A stretch of 64,000 nt of DNA from Ensifer sp. MPMI2T (GTDB taxonomy: Bacteria; Pseudomonadota; Alphaproteobacteria; Rhizobiales; Rhizobiaceae). Where the stretch lies: NCBI RefSeq assembly GCF_004827385.1, contig NZ_SRXN01000015.1, positions 106,289 to 170,288 of the forward strand. Direction: 5' to 3'. The position numbers and the translations under genes were made by a program. Of this stretch, positions 34,012 to 42,847 are shown piece after piece (within the stretch, counting starts at the first letter, position 1; each line of letters starts with the position of its first letter). The notes below the pieces were generated by a model. That model saw only the letters and a list, made by a program, of their open reading frames with translations. It was not told where the DNA came from and searched no databases.

Positions 34012-34048
34012 ATTGTCCCCGGCGCAGAGTTGTGCCAAGACGCCGGAG

Positions 34049-35011
34049 ATGATCAAGACTTCCGACATGCCGCGATCGAGCTTTGACGGGCTCGATCTCA
34101 ACGACATCGTGATCTTCACGCGCGTGGTGCAGCATGGCAGCTTCACCACCGCCGCAAAGATCTTTGGGAAGTCGCCGTCCTACATGAGCAAGCACGTCTC
34201 CCAGCTCGAGGAGGCGTTGAAGCTGACCCTCCTCAACCGCTCGACACATGCCGTCTTTCTGACCGATGCGGGGAGTGTCTTCTTCGACCATTGCACGCGC
34301 ATCCTCGCCGAAATCGACGCCGCGAAAGCGGACGCGAGCGGGCTCAGCAGCGAATTGATCGGCACCCTGCGGGTTCACAGCACTCCCGGTGTCGGCCAGG
34401 CGCTCGTCGCGCCGGCAATCGTCGATTTCAACGCGCGATATCCTTCGATAAAGGTCGAGCTCACCGTCAGCGCCTACTCAGTGAATCTCATGGAACGCGG
34501 CGTGGACGTCGTTATCGGCAGCCGCGATTTCGATGACGACGAATCCTTCCACACCGGCCTCTTCGAGCGCAAGCTCGGACCGGCGCCGTATGTTATTTGC
34601 GCCGCGCCTTCCTACTTCGTCGAGCGTCCGAGACCGCACAAGCCGGCCGATCTTCGGGAACACAACTGCCTGATCCACACGACGCAGAAGCCGGATCCGC
34701 GGATCTGGAGTGCGCGCTTCGACAACGAAGAGATTACCGTGCAGGTGGACGGCACATTTCATTCGAATTTCGAGAGCGCGATCCTCCTTGCGGCCCTTCA
34801 GGGCGCGGGCATCGCCCGTCTTCCCCTTTATAGTGTCGTTGAAGAAATCCGTGCTGGCAGCTTGCTTTCGGTATTCGACGGCGAAATCGTTTCGCACCGC
34901 GTGATCAAGGCGTTCTATCCGCGCAGCCGTTTCGTGCCGAAGAAGCTTCGGGCCTTCCTGGCTATCCTGGAAGCGCGGCTGAAGGATGCTATGCACCCGG
35001 GCACGGGTTGA
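34049..35011 (+). CDS. LysR-family transcriptional regulator
   Basis: A 320-residue LysR protein. The DNA-binding domain spans about residues 15-75 (LNDIVIFTRVVQHGSFTTAA, then SPSYMSKHVSQLE). The effector domain includes GTLRVHSTPGVGQALVAPA. It is of the group that often has few fixed partners (DsdC/GcvA-like). It lies 37 bp after the second EutA-like gene and 28 bp before gpmI, all codirectional, so it may be part of a long transcript. Starts at 34049 or 34067 are both possible. Confidence 0.86.
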   Translation: MIKTSDMPRSSFDGLDLNDIVIFTRVVQHGSFTTAAKIFGKSPSYMSKHVSQLEEALKLTLLNRSTHAVFLTDAGSVFFDHCTRILAEIDAAKADASGLSSELIGTLRVHSTPGVGQALVAPAIVDFNARYPSIKVELTVSAYSVNLMERGVDVVIGSRDFDDDESFHTGLFERKLGPAPYVICAAPSYFVERPRPHKPADLREHNCLIHTTQKPDPRIWSARFDNEEITVQVDGTFHSNFESAILLAALQGAGIARLPLYSVVEEIRAGSLLSVFDGEIVSHRVIKAFYPRSRFVPKKLRAFLAILEARLKDAMHPGTG

Positions 35012-35039
35012 TGTCGGAACTGGATCGGAGGGAAGCGCC

Positions 35040-36566
35040 TTGGACAAGAAGAAACCGACTGTCCTGATGATCATGGACGGATGGGGCTGGCGCGAAGAGA
35101 CGGAGGGCAATGCCGTCCGGCTGGCGAAGACGCCGAACTTCGATCGCTTGTGGGCGAAATGCCCGCACGCGTTCTTAACGACACATGGTCCCGCAGTAGG
35201 CTTGCCCGAGGGGCAGATGGGCAATTCCGAAGTGGGACATCTGAACATTGGAGCCGGGCGTATCGTCATGCAGGAGCTGCCGCGCATCGATGCGGCGATC
35301 ACGGACGGCACCCTGCGCAATCTGCTCGCCGAAAGCCGGCTGCCGGATACGCTCAAACGGACGGGAGGCGCGTGCCACATCCTCGGTCTCGTTTCTCCGG
35401 GGGGCGTGCATTCGCATATGGATCATGTCGCGGCGGTCGCCCGGGGGCTTGCGAGCCTTGGCATTCGGCCGATCGTTCACGCGTTCACCGACGGCCGCGA
35501 TACGCAGCCGGGGCAGGCGGGGCCGTATCTTCGCCAACTCACTGAGAAGCTTCCGGACAGTGCCACTGTCGCCACGGTTAGCGGCCGGTTCTTTGCGATG
35601 GACCGGGACAGCCGCTGGGATCGGGTCAGGCTCGCCTATGAGGCGATCGCCTTGGGCAATGGGAACGGTTTCGGCACCGCGGAGGAAGCAATCGATGCCG
35701 CGGCCGCCCAGGGCAAGACGGATGAATTCATTCCGCCGAGCGTCGTCGCCGACTATGCGGGCATTCGCGACGGAGATGCGATCCTTTGTGCGAATTTCCG
35801 GTCGGATCGTGTGCGTGAGATTCTTGCGGCCTTGACGCTTCCGGATTTTGATGGCTTCGATCGAAGCCGTCGGCCGGATCTGTCGATCTCTGTCGGAATG
35901 GTCTCGTATGGATCAGAGCTCGACCCCTATATGCGCACCTTGTTTCCACCTCAGCGTCTCAATGACGGATTGAGCGAGACGGTCGCAAAGGCAGGGAAGA
36001 CGCAAATCCATCTCGCCGAAACGGAAAAATACCCGCATGTAACGTATTTTCTGAACGGCGGGCGCGAGGCCGCCTACGAACATGAGGATCGCATCCTCGT
36101 GCCCTCGCCGAAAGTAGCTACCTACGACCTGCAGCCCACCATGTCGGCCCCGGAACTGACGACGAAGGTCGTCGCCGCGATCGAAAGCGGCGACTACGAC
36201 CTTGTGGTCGTCAACTACGCCAACCCGGACATGGTTGGTCACACCGGCAAGCTGGAGGCGGCCATACTCGCGGTGGAGACGGTCGACGGCGCGCTCGGTA
36301 AAATCGATGCGACCGTTGCTCGCGCGGGCGGGTCGATGCTTGTCATCGCCGACCACGGCAACTGCGAGACGATGATCGATCCCGAAAACGGGGAGCCGCA
36401 TACCGCCCACACCACCAATCCGGTGCCGGTGCTGCTATCTGGTGTGTCAGGGGACATGCGCTTACGCGATGGCATTCTCGCCGATGTCGCCCCAACCATT
36501 CTGGCGCTCATGGGGATCCGGCAGCCGGAGGCGATGACGGGCCGTGCGCTTTTCGCGGATCGTTGA
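35040..36566 (+). CDS. gpmI: 2,3-bisphosphoglycerate-independent phosphoglycerate mutase
   Basis: A 508-residue cofactor-independent phosphoglycerate mutase, full length for the family. It interconverts 3- and 2-phosphoglycerate. The catalytic serine is Ser63 in GQMGNSEVGH. Manganese ligands lie in MDGWGW and in IADHGNCE near the C-terminus, with NPDMVGHTG between. A TTG start is chosen because GGAGGG sits 7 nt ahead and the conserved sequence starts there. It is between a LysR gene and the amino-sugar operon, an unusual place for a glycolytic gene; it may be a second copy beside a housekeeping mutase elsewhere. Confidence 0.93.
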   Translation: MDKKKPTVLMIMDGWGWREETEGNAVRLAKTPNFDRLWAKCPHAFLTTHGPAVGLPEGQMGNSEVGHLNIGAGRIVMQELPRIDAAITDGTLRNLLAESRLPDTLKRTGGACHILGLVSPGGVHSHMDHVAAVARGLASLGIRPIVHAFTDGRDTQPGQAGPYLRQLTEKLPDSATVATVSGRFFAMDRDSRWDRVRLAYEAIALGNGNGFGTAEEAIDAAAAQGKTDEFIPPSVVADYAGIRDGDAILCANFRSDRVREILAALTLPDFDGFDRSRRPDLSISVGMVSYGSELDPYMRTLFPPQRLNDGLSETVAKAGKTQIHLAETEKYPHVTYFLNGGREAAYEHEDRILVPSPKVATYDLQPTMSAPELTTKVVAAIESGDYDLVVVNYANPDMVGHTGKLEAAILAVETVDGALGKIDATVARAGGSMLVIADHGNCETMIDPENGEPHTAHTTNPVPVLLSGVSGDMRLRDGILADVAPTILALMGIRQPEAMTGRALFADR

Positions 36567-36647
36567 TCGCGCTCGCGGAAAAAACGTGGCGGCGCAGTCG
36601 GCGAAAGTGAACTCCGCGCCGGTACGTCGGCGGATTTGCGCTAAGGG

Positions 36648-36671
36648 GATAATACCAGTATAGCTCCAGAT
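36648..36671. promoter_or_regulatory. Candidate operator upstream of the GntR gene
   Basis: GATAATACCAGT here is repeated exactly at 37465-37476, after the GntR gene and before nanEK. Here a degenerate inverted half, CTCCAGAT, follows. The pair suggests autoregulation and control of the amino-sugar operon by the GntR protein. Confidence 0.55.
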
Positions 36672-36719
36672 GACGCTTGTGGACGAAATCCACAGGCGGC
36701 AGAATTGCATGGAGCGGCA

Positions 36720-37469
36720 ATGGAAACCGATACCTTCATCCAACTCATAGGCAAAGAACTCGCCGATGCCACGCCCGGTCCACCGCTCTACAAGCGATTG
36801 AAGTCGGCGATCGAGACCGCAATCCGTTCCAACACTTTGAGGGCCGGTGCGGCGCTGCCGGGTGAGCGTGTCATTGCCGATGCATTTTCGCTATCCCGCG
36901 TGACTGTGCGAAAAGCGCTCGCTTTGCTTGAAGAGGAGGGATTGCTCAATCGTAGGCACGGCTTTCGCACGGAAGTCGGCTCGCGCGTCGAAAAGTCCCT
37001 GTCGACGCTGACGAGTTTTTCCGAAGACATACGCGCACGCGGCCTCACGCCCGGATGCATCTGGCTTTCCAGGCAGATAAGCCGGCCTTCCCCGGCCGAG
37101 ATGATGGCGTTGGGGGTTGCCGGTAACACCAATGTCATCCGCATGAAACGGGTTCGAACCGCCGATTCCGTGCCGATCGCAGTCGAGATTTCGGCAGTAC
37201 CGGTTCGCTTCCTGCCGTCGCCGGATCTTGTCGGCGATTCCCTCTATGAGGCATTGGAGGCGCGTGGCTTCCTGCCCCAGCGCGCGATCCAGAGAATGCG
37301 GTCGAGAGCAGCCAGCGAGGAGGACGCGCGGCACCTCGATTGCGACGTCGGCGCGCCGCTGCTGATGACCGAGCGACGCTGCTTCCTCGCGGATGGGCAG
37401 ATCGTCGAATATTGCGAGACGCGCTACAAGGGCGATGTCTACGACTTCGTGTTCGAACTGCAGCGATAA
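36720..37469 (+). CDS. GntR-family regulator with UTRA domain
   Basis: A 249-residue GntR/HutC-type regulator. The winged helix is at about residues 20-85 (GERVIADAFSLSRVTVRKAL then LLNRRHGFRT). The UTRA effector domain is at about 100-245, with IRMKRVRTADSVPIAVE. UTRA domains of this class often bind sugar phosphates such as GlcNAc-6-P. It is directly upstream of nanEK and the sugar ABC genes. The stop codon lies inside a GATAATACCAGT operator-like repeat. GGAG lies 6 nt before the ATG; an upstream TTG is less likely. Confidence 0.9.
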   Translation: METDTFIQLIGKELADATPGPPLYKRLKSAIETAIRSNTLRAGAALPGERVIADAFSLSRVTVRKALALLEEEGLLNRRHGFRTEVGSRVEKSLSTLTSFSEDIRARGLTPGCIWLSRQISRPSPAEMMALGVAGNTNVIRMKRVRTADSVPIAVEISAVPVRFLPSPDLVGDSLYEALEARGFLPQRAIQRMRSRAASEEDARHLDCDVGAPLLMTERRCFLADGQIVEYCETRYKGDVYDFVFELQR

Positions 37470-37500
37470 TACCAGTCACAAACTGGTTGTAATCTGGTAT
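37465..37500. promoter_or_regulatory. Candidate GntR operator upstream of nanEK
   Basis: ACCAGTcacaaACTGGT is a perfect palindrome at 37471-37487, and an outer pair, ATACCAG and CTGGTAT, spans 37469-37500. The left part repeats the site at 36648. This is a strong operator candidate for the amino-sugar operon. Confidence 0.65.
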
Positions 37501-37528
37501 TTTCCATCTATCGTGATGCCGAAGGGGA

Positions 37529-39064
37529 GTGTCACGATTGCAGCGCGAAGACATAAAGAACGGCCTGATCGTCTCATGCCAGCCGGTTCCGGCAGGTCCG
37601 ATGGACAATGGCGAGTTCGTGACCGGGTTCGCCAAAGCGGCGCTCGATGCGGGCGCCTGCGCGCTGCGGATTGAATCCGTCGCCTATGTCCGGGCCGTGC
37701 GTTCCGCGGTCGCAGCTCCGATCATCGGTATCGTCAAGCGCGACCTTTCCGACAGCCCCGTGCGCATTACGCCCTATGTCTCCGACGCCGAGGCCCTCGC
37801 GGACGTCGGCGCGGACATCGTTGCCTTCGACGCGACGAACCGGGTGCGGCCGGCAGGGATCAATGAGCTCGTCCGGGCCGTGAAGGCGAAGGGCAAGCTG
37901 ACGATGGCCGACTGCTCCTCGCTGGAGGATGCCGAGCACGCGCTCGCTGCCGGTGTAGACTTCGTCGGCACGACGCTTTCCGGATATGTGGGTGGCCCCG
38001 AACCGGTCGATCCGGACATAGACCTTATTGCAGCCATGCGGAGGCTCACGCCTTATGTCATTGCTGAGGGCCGCATCCGCTCGCCGGAACAGGCGGCCGC
38101 CGCGGTCAAAGCCGGCGCCTATGCCGTCGTCGTGGGCTCGGCGATTACCCGCACGGAGCATGTCACTTCGTGGTTTCATGAAGCCGTGGCGAAAGCCTAC
38201 AACAAGCAGGAGGCAAGCTCGGCGGAAACCGTGCTCGCTGTCGACATAGGCGGCACGAAAACAATGGCGGCACTAGTCAAAGGCGCCGCGATTGTCGACG
38301 AGATTCTCATTCCGACCGCACGCGAGGCGGAGCCCGACGCGTGGCTCGAAGCGATCGCCGAGAGTACGGCCCAATGGCGCGGCCGTTATGCCCGCATCGG
38401 CTTCGCGGTGACCGGTCTCGTTCAGGACGGAATTTGGTCGGCGCTCAATCCTGCGACACTCGGCATTCCCAATGGATATCCTCTGGTCGACAGGGCGACA
38501 CGCCTCCTCGGCAAGCCGGTCTTCACCATGAACGACGCGCAGGCAGCCGCCTGGGGCGAGTACAAATTTGGCGCCGGCTCCGGTGGAAACCTTGTCTTTC
38601 TGACCATCTCGACCGGCATTGGCGGCGGGATTGTCATCAACGGACGGCCGGTTTCCGGGCTGGCAGGTCATTTCGGTCTCATTCGCGGCCCGTCGCAGGG
38701 GCGTGCGCCGCTGGAGGACGAAACGTCCGGCCGCTGGATTGCCGCCGAGGCGCTGAAGGCCGGCCATGAAGTGGAGGCGGCCGACGTATTCGAAAGGGCG
38801 AGGCAGGGCGCGCCGTGGGCGCGTGCGATCGTTTCGCAATCAGCGCTGCGCGCGGCAACCCTCTGTCACGATATCCAGTTGATGCTGGATCCGGACCAGA
38901 TCGTCATCGGCGGCGGCATCGGGCTTGCCGCTGGCTACATTGATGAGATGCGCGATCATCTGAAAGACGTTGCTCCGCGTCTCGCCCCTCGTCTCGTCGC
39001 GGCCAAGCTTGGCAGCCGCGCCGGCATCATCGGCGTCGCCGACCTCGCGGGAGAGGGCGAGTAG
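37529..39064 (+). CDS. nanEK: Fused N-acetylmannosamine-6-phosphate 2-epimerase and ROK-type ManNAc kinase
   Basis: A 511-residue fusion. Residues 1-230 are NanE (epimerase), with the catalytic Lys in GIVKRDL and Glu in VIAEGRIRSPE. Residues 235-511 are a ROK kinase with the ATP motif AVDIGGTKTMAAL, the catalytic Asp in MNDAQAAAWGEY and ISTGIGGGIVING. The usual ROK zinc motif CxCGxxGCxE is absent: after GHFGLI the sequence reads GPSQGRAPLEDETSGRWI. Together the parts turn ManNAc into GlcNAc-6-P. No sialate lyase (nanA) is nearby, so import of free ManNAc or a related sugar is likely. A GTG start follows AAGGGGA. Confidence 0.9.
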   Translation: MSRLQREDIKNGLIVSCQPVPAGPMDNGEFVTGFAKAALDAGACALRIESVAYVRAVRSAVAAPIIGIVKRDLSDSPVRITPYVSDAEALADVGADIVAFDATNRVRPAGINELVRAVKAKGKLTMADCSSLEDAEHALAAGVDFVGTTLSGYVGGPEPVDPDIDLIAAMRRLTPYVIAEGRIRSPEQAAAAVKAGAYAVVVGSAITRTEHVTSWFHEAVAKAYNKQEASSAETVLAVDIGGTKTMAALVKGAAIVDEILIPTAREAEPDAWLEAIAESTAQWRGRYARIGFAVTGLVQDGIWSALNPATLGIPNGYPLVDRATRLLGKPVFTMNDAQAAAWGEYKFGAGSGGNLVFLTISTGIGGGIVINGRPVSGLAGHFGLIRGPSQGRAPLEDETSGRWIAAEALKAGHEVEAADVFERARQGAPWARAIVSQSALRAATLCHDIQLMLDPDQIVIGGGIGLAAGYIDEMRDHLKDVAPRLAPRLVAAKLGSRAGIIGVADLAGEGE

Positions 39065-39116
39065 CGACGCTGTTTCGCATGCATTCGAAGCTCAAACGAT
39101 AAGAAAGGGAACAACG

Positions 39117-40448
39117 ATGAAACTGAACAGGACGTCTTTTTCGGCCGCGGCCGTTCTTCTCGCAAGCGTTGCCCTTCCGGGCATATCCCACGCAACGGTC
39201 ACAGTTCTCGGTTGGCCCGGCGGTTCGGAGGAAACCGCGCTCCGCGCGACCGTCGAAGCCTATAACGCCCAGTCCGGCATTGCCGACGCCGACAAGGTCG
39301 AACTGCTCTTCTTCAACCGCGACGGATTCTTCGACAAATTGCAGGCGGACATGGCGGCTGGCTCCGACGCCTTCGATGTCAATCTCGTCGCGACCTATTC
39401 GATCGGCCGTTACGCACCCTACATGGAGCCGGTCGATCTCGGCGCCGACGCCGGCAAGGTGTTCGGCGAGTCCGTGCTGAAGACGATGCAGTTCGATGGC
39501 AAGCAGTATGGCGTGCCGACCGATCTGTCGCTGCATTTCATGTACTATCGCAAGGACCTAGTCGACGCCCTGATGCAGGACGATGCCGCCAAGAAGAAAT
39601 ATGCGGAAATCGCCAAGGAACATCTCGGCAAGGATCTGCAGCCGAAAGATCCGGACAGCTGGACCTGGGACGATTGGGCGGCGACGACGCTTTATTTCAG
39701 CAAGCAGGTGAATTCGGAGAGCCCGGTGCGCTACGGCACGGTGCTGCAGATGAAGAACCTGCTTTTCAACATGATGGTCTTCCAGTCGCTGCCGCGTTCC
39801 TACGGTGCGGATTGGACGGACAAAGACGGCAACGTCACAGTCGATTCCGACGCGTACAAGACCGGATTGGAACTCTACAAGAAGCTCTATGACGCCGGTG
39901 CCTCACCGAAGGATTCGCTGAGCTACGAATATGCGGAGACGAACGCTGCCTATGGTTCCGGCCAGGCGGCGACGGCGCTGCAATGGAATGCCGCAGCCGC
40001 TGATTTGACCAATGCGGAGAAAACCCCTGCGGTTGCCGCTGTCACCGGAATCGTCGCGCCTCCGGCCGGCCCGAATGGCCGCGCCGACCATATCCATGGC
40101 CTCGGTCTCGGCCTCAACAAGAATGCCAAGAACAAGGAAGGCGCCGTCAAGTTCCTGAAATGGCTGGCCACCGAAGATGCTGCGCTGCTCTATGCTCGCA
40201 GCGGCGGTTCGCCGGCGCTTGCCCCCGATGTCGCGGCCAAGGTTTCAAAGGAGCGACCGGACCTCGTCAAGCTCGGGGAATTCGCCAGCCAATACGGCTA
40301 CGTGATGAACGGCGCCACCTCGGCAAATGCGCTTTCGGTCTACGAGCTGCAGGCTAAGGAATTCACCGGTTACTGGGCCGGCCAGCAAAGTCTCGAAGAT
40401 GCGCTGGCGCACACGAAGACCGGCATGCAGGATCTGCTGAAGAAGTAG
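39117..40448 (+). CDS. Sugar ABC transporter periplasmic binding protein
   Basis: A 443-residue family-1 (SBP_bac_1) sugar-binding protein. The signal peptide is about residues 1-26, ending GISHATVTV. The mature protein has a typical start, VLGWPGGSEETALRATVEAYN, and conserved GVPTDLSLHFMYYRKD. It follows nanEK by 52 bp and is followed by two permease genes. Its most likely ligand is an N-acetylated amino sugar such as ManNAc, by operon context. Confidence 0.9.
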   Translation: MKLNRTSFSAAAVLLASVALPGISHATVTVLGWPGGSEETALRATVEAYNAQSGIADADKVELLFFNRDGFFDKLQADMAAGSDAFDVNLVATYSIGRYAPYMEPVDLGADAGKVFGESVLKTMQFDGKQYGVPTDLSLHFMYYRKDLVDALMQDDAAKKKYAEIAKEHLGKDLQPKDPDSWTWDDWAATTLYFSKQVNSESPVRYGTVLQMKNLLFNMMVFQSLPRSYGADWTDKDGNVTVDSDAYKTGLELYKKLYDAGASPKDSLSYEYAETNAAYGSGQAATALQWNAAAADLTNAEKTPAVAAVTGIVAPPAGPNGRADHIHGLGLGLNKNAKNKEGAVKFLKWLATEDAALLYARSGGSPALAPDVAAKVSKERPDLVKLGEFASQYGYVMNGATSANALSVYELQAKEFTGYWAGQQSLEDALAHTKTGMQDLLKK

Positions 40449-40454
40449 TTTTGA

Positions 40455-40485
40455 GCCGGACGCCGGGCAAGGCCTGGCGTCCGGC
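40455..40485 (+). other. Intercistronic hairpin after binding-protein gene
   Basis: GCCGGACGCC pairs perfectly with GGCGTCCGGC, starting 6 bp after the stop codon and ending 11 bp before the first permease. Such hairpins commonly protect the binding-protein message and lower permease expression. Confidence 0.65.
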
Positions 40486-40496
40486 GCATCTGGCGG

Positions 40497-41369
40497 ATGG
40501 AAATGGCTATTGTAAACCGTGCCGAAGGCAGAGCCTACCTCACGCCGCTCGTGGGCTTCCTGCTGTTTTTTCTGGGTTTTCCTGCGGCGGTCAATCTCGT
40601 CTATTCGATCTCGACCGTTTCATTCGAGACATTGCGCAGTCCGAGCCTCAGCGGCTTCGGCAATTACGCGGCGGTGCTTGCCGACCACGAATTCTGGGGT
40701 GCTGTCTCCTTTTCCATGCGCTTCGGCGTGTTGACGGCACTCGCTGAATGCCTAATCGGGCTGTTCCTGGCCGTTTTCCTCACGCCGCTTCTGGCGAAGC
40801 GCTCGTACCTGATGGCGCCGTTGATGCTGCCGCTGATGGTCGCGCCGGCGATGATCGGCCTCATGTATCGGCTTGTCCTGCACGAGTTCGCCGGCCCGGT
40901 GCCCTATTATCTGTTCGAATGGTTCGGCGACAGCCCGGCCTTCCTCGACGTCGACAATGCCTTCCGCACGCTGCTTGTCGTCGAAATCCTGCAGTGGACG
41001 CCATTCGCCTTCCTGCTCTTTTACATGGCCTATGCCGCGATACCGCTCGAGGTTCGCGAAGCCGCCTCGCTCGATGGCGCGTCGGCTCTGAAGGCGCTCT
41101 GGTGGATCGAAGTGCCCCTGATGCTGCCGACGCTGGTAATTGCCTTCTTCATCCGTTTCATCGACGGTTTTCGCGTCTTCGACAACGTCTACGCACTCAC
41201 CGGCAGCGGGGCCGGCGGATCGACGACCTCGCTCTCGATCTACATCTACCAGGCCTTCTTCAAGGGCGGGGCGATCGGCAAGGCCGTTGCGGCGTCCGTC
41301 GTCCTATTCCTCGCGTCGCTTGCGGTGCTTTACGGTCTCAACTGGATAACCGGCCGCGGGAGGCGCTGA
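40497..41369 (+). CDS. Sugar ABC transporter permease 1
   Basis: A 290-residue inner-membrane permease of the MalF type with about six spans. The EAA loop that contacts the ATPase is EAASLDGASALKALWWIEVP. It works with the next permease and the binding protein. An ATG two codons later (40503) is also a possible start. Confidence 0.9.
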   Translation: MEMAIVNRAEGRAYLTPLVGFLLFFLGFPAAVNLVYSISTVSFETLRSPSLSGFGNYAAVLADHEFWGAVSFSMRFGVLTALAECLIGLFLAVFLTPLLAKRSYLMAPLMLPLMVAPAMIGLMYRLVLHEFAGPVPYYLFEWFGDSPAFLDVDNAFRTLLVVEILQWTPFAFLLFYMAYAAIPLEVREAASLDGASALKALWWIEVPLMLPTLVIAFFIRFIDGFRVFDNVYALTGSGAGGSTTSLSIYIYQAFFKGGAIGKAVAASVVLFLASLAVLYGLNWITGRGRR

Positions 41370-41371
41370 CG

Positions 41372-42193
41372 ATGCTCAATCTGCTGCGCTGGTTTGTATT
41401 CTCGATCGCCGCACTTGCGATGAACTTTCCTGTCATCGTTACGATGATCACGTCCTTCAAGAGCGCGCGCGAACTGTCGTTCAATCCGGGGTTCTGGATC
41501 GGCGAACCAACGCTAGAAAACTACACGCGAGTGCTGGGCGAGACCGACCGGTTCAACATCTACAGCTATCTCTTCAACAGCACCGTCGCCTCGTTGATCG
41601 GTACGGGGCTGGCGATCGCGCTCGCTTTTCCGGCCGCCTACGCCATCGCCCGGAGCGAGGCGGGAAAGCGCACGCTGCTGCCGCTCATCATCAATCTGCG
41701 CGCCGTGCCGCTGATCATTTTCGCGATCCCGCTCTATATGATGTACCAGTGGCTGGGGCTGCTCGACACGCAGCTCGGCCTCGGTCTGATCCTGACGATC
41801 GTCAACACGCCGCTGGCTCTCGTGATCCTCGTCAATGCAATTTCCGACGTGCCGTCCGAACTGGACGAGGCGGCAAAGATGGACGGCGCCAGTTCCTGGC
41901 AGGTGATGCTGATGATCATCCGCCCGGTGGTGCGGCCGGCCCTGGTCACCACCTTTATCTTTGGATTCATCACGGCCTGGAACGAGTTCCTTTTCGGCCT
42001 GATGCTGACGACGAGCCGGGCGGTTCCGATGACGGTCGGAGCGTCGTTTTTCTTCGCCGCGAGCGGGGGAGGCGTGCAATGGGGCACCGCCTCGGCCGTC
42101 ATGGTGCTCGGGGCACTGCCCCCCGCCTTGCTGGGCCTGTTGATGTACCGGCAGATCTCGGCTTCTTTGACCACGGGTGCCGTCAAAGGTTAG
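41372..42193 (+). CDS. Sugar ABC transporter permease 2
   Basis: A 273-residue permease of the MalG type, about six spans. The EAA loop is DEAAKMDGASSWQVMLMIIR. It starts 2 bp after the first permease. No ATPase gene follows: the next gene is on the other strand. The transporter must borrow an ATPase encoded elsewhere. Confidence 0.91.
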   Translation: MLNLLRWFVFSIAALAMNFPVIVTMITSFKSARELSFNPGFWIGEPTLENYTRVLGETDRFNIYSYLFNSTVASLIGTGLAIALAFPAAYAIARSEAGKRTLLPLIINLRAVPLIIFAIPLYMMYQWLGLLDTQLGLGLILTIVNTPLALVILVNAISDVPSELDEAAKMDGASSWQVMLMIIRPVVRPALVTTFIFGFITAWNEFLFGLMLTTSRAVPMTVGASFFFAASGGGVQWGTASAVMVLGALPPALLGLLMYRQISASLTTGAVKG

Positions 42194-42221
42194 GCACGCG
42201 CCTGCGCGCCCTCTCGATTGC

Positions 42222-42641
42222 TCAGACCGGATCGGCGCCGATTGCCTTCAAGGCGACGCGGCCCACCTCGAAATCCTGCTCGCCCGTGCCGGAACCGACG
42301 CCGATGGCGCCGGCGAGTTTGCCGCCGAAGCGAATGGGCAGGCCGCCTGGAAGATGGGTCACGCCGCCCTGCGATGCTATGCCCGCGGCAACGCCGAACT
42401 CGATCGGCATTGCGCCGGTCGGCCCGTTGATCGACGCTGCGGTGCGGGCCTTGGCGCGGGCGGTATGCATGCTCAGATATTTCGCGCCATCCATGCGGAT
42501 GCTGGCGATCGTCTCTCCACTTGCATCGACGATGAAAACGCATTGCGGAACGCCGATACTTTCCGCGTGGCGCACGGCGGCCGTCAGGCCATTGATTGCG
42601 CCTTCGTGCGCAAGGCTGATCGTCTCTTTATAATTTGCCAT
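42222..42641 (-). CDS. HbpS/GlcG-family small protein
   Basis: A 139-residue protein of the GlcG/HbpS (DUF336) family, which bind haem or cobalamin-like ligands or corrinoids and often sit near catabolic operons. Conserved marks are CVFIVDASGETIASIRMDGA, TARAKARTAA, THLPGGLPIRF and GAIGVGSGTGEQD. AAAGGGAGAGAACG precedes the ATG. It converges on the sugar ABC operon and is a single-gene unit. Its ligand and role are unknown. Confidence 0.85.
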   Translation of the reverse strand: MANYKETISLAHEGAINGLTAAVRHAESIGVPQCVFIVDASGETIASIRMDGAKYLSMHTARAKARTAASINGPTGAMPIEFGVAAGIASQGGVTHLPGGLPIRFGGKLAGAIGVGSGTGEQDFEVGRVALKAIGADPV

Positions 42642-42847
42642 CGTTCTCTCCCTTTGGCCACGACCCTACAATGACAAGCCAAAGTGGGAATGCGCGTCTT
42701 CGGCGAAGCACTTTCACCGCCGGGGAAGAAGTCAGAGTGCCGCGATGGACTTGGGGTGCAAAGACTGATGTTGCTGTCTGCGAGCCTGCTGCCTTTGCGC
42801 AGTACGATGTTTCGGCCATAGTGGCGAAAACGAAAGGATAGGGATCC

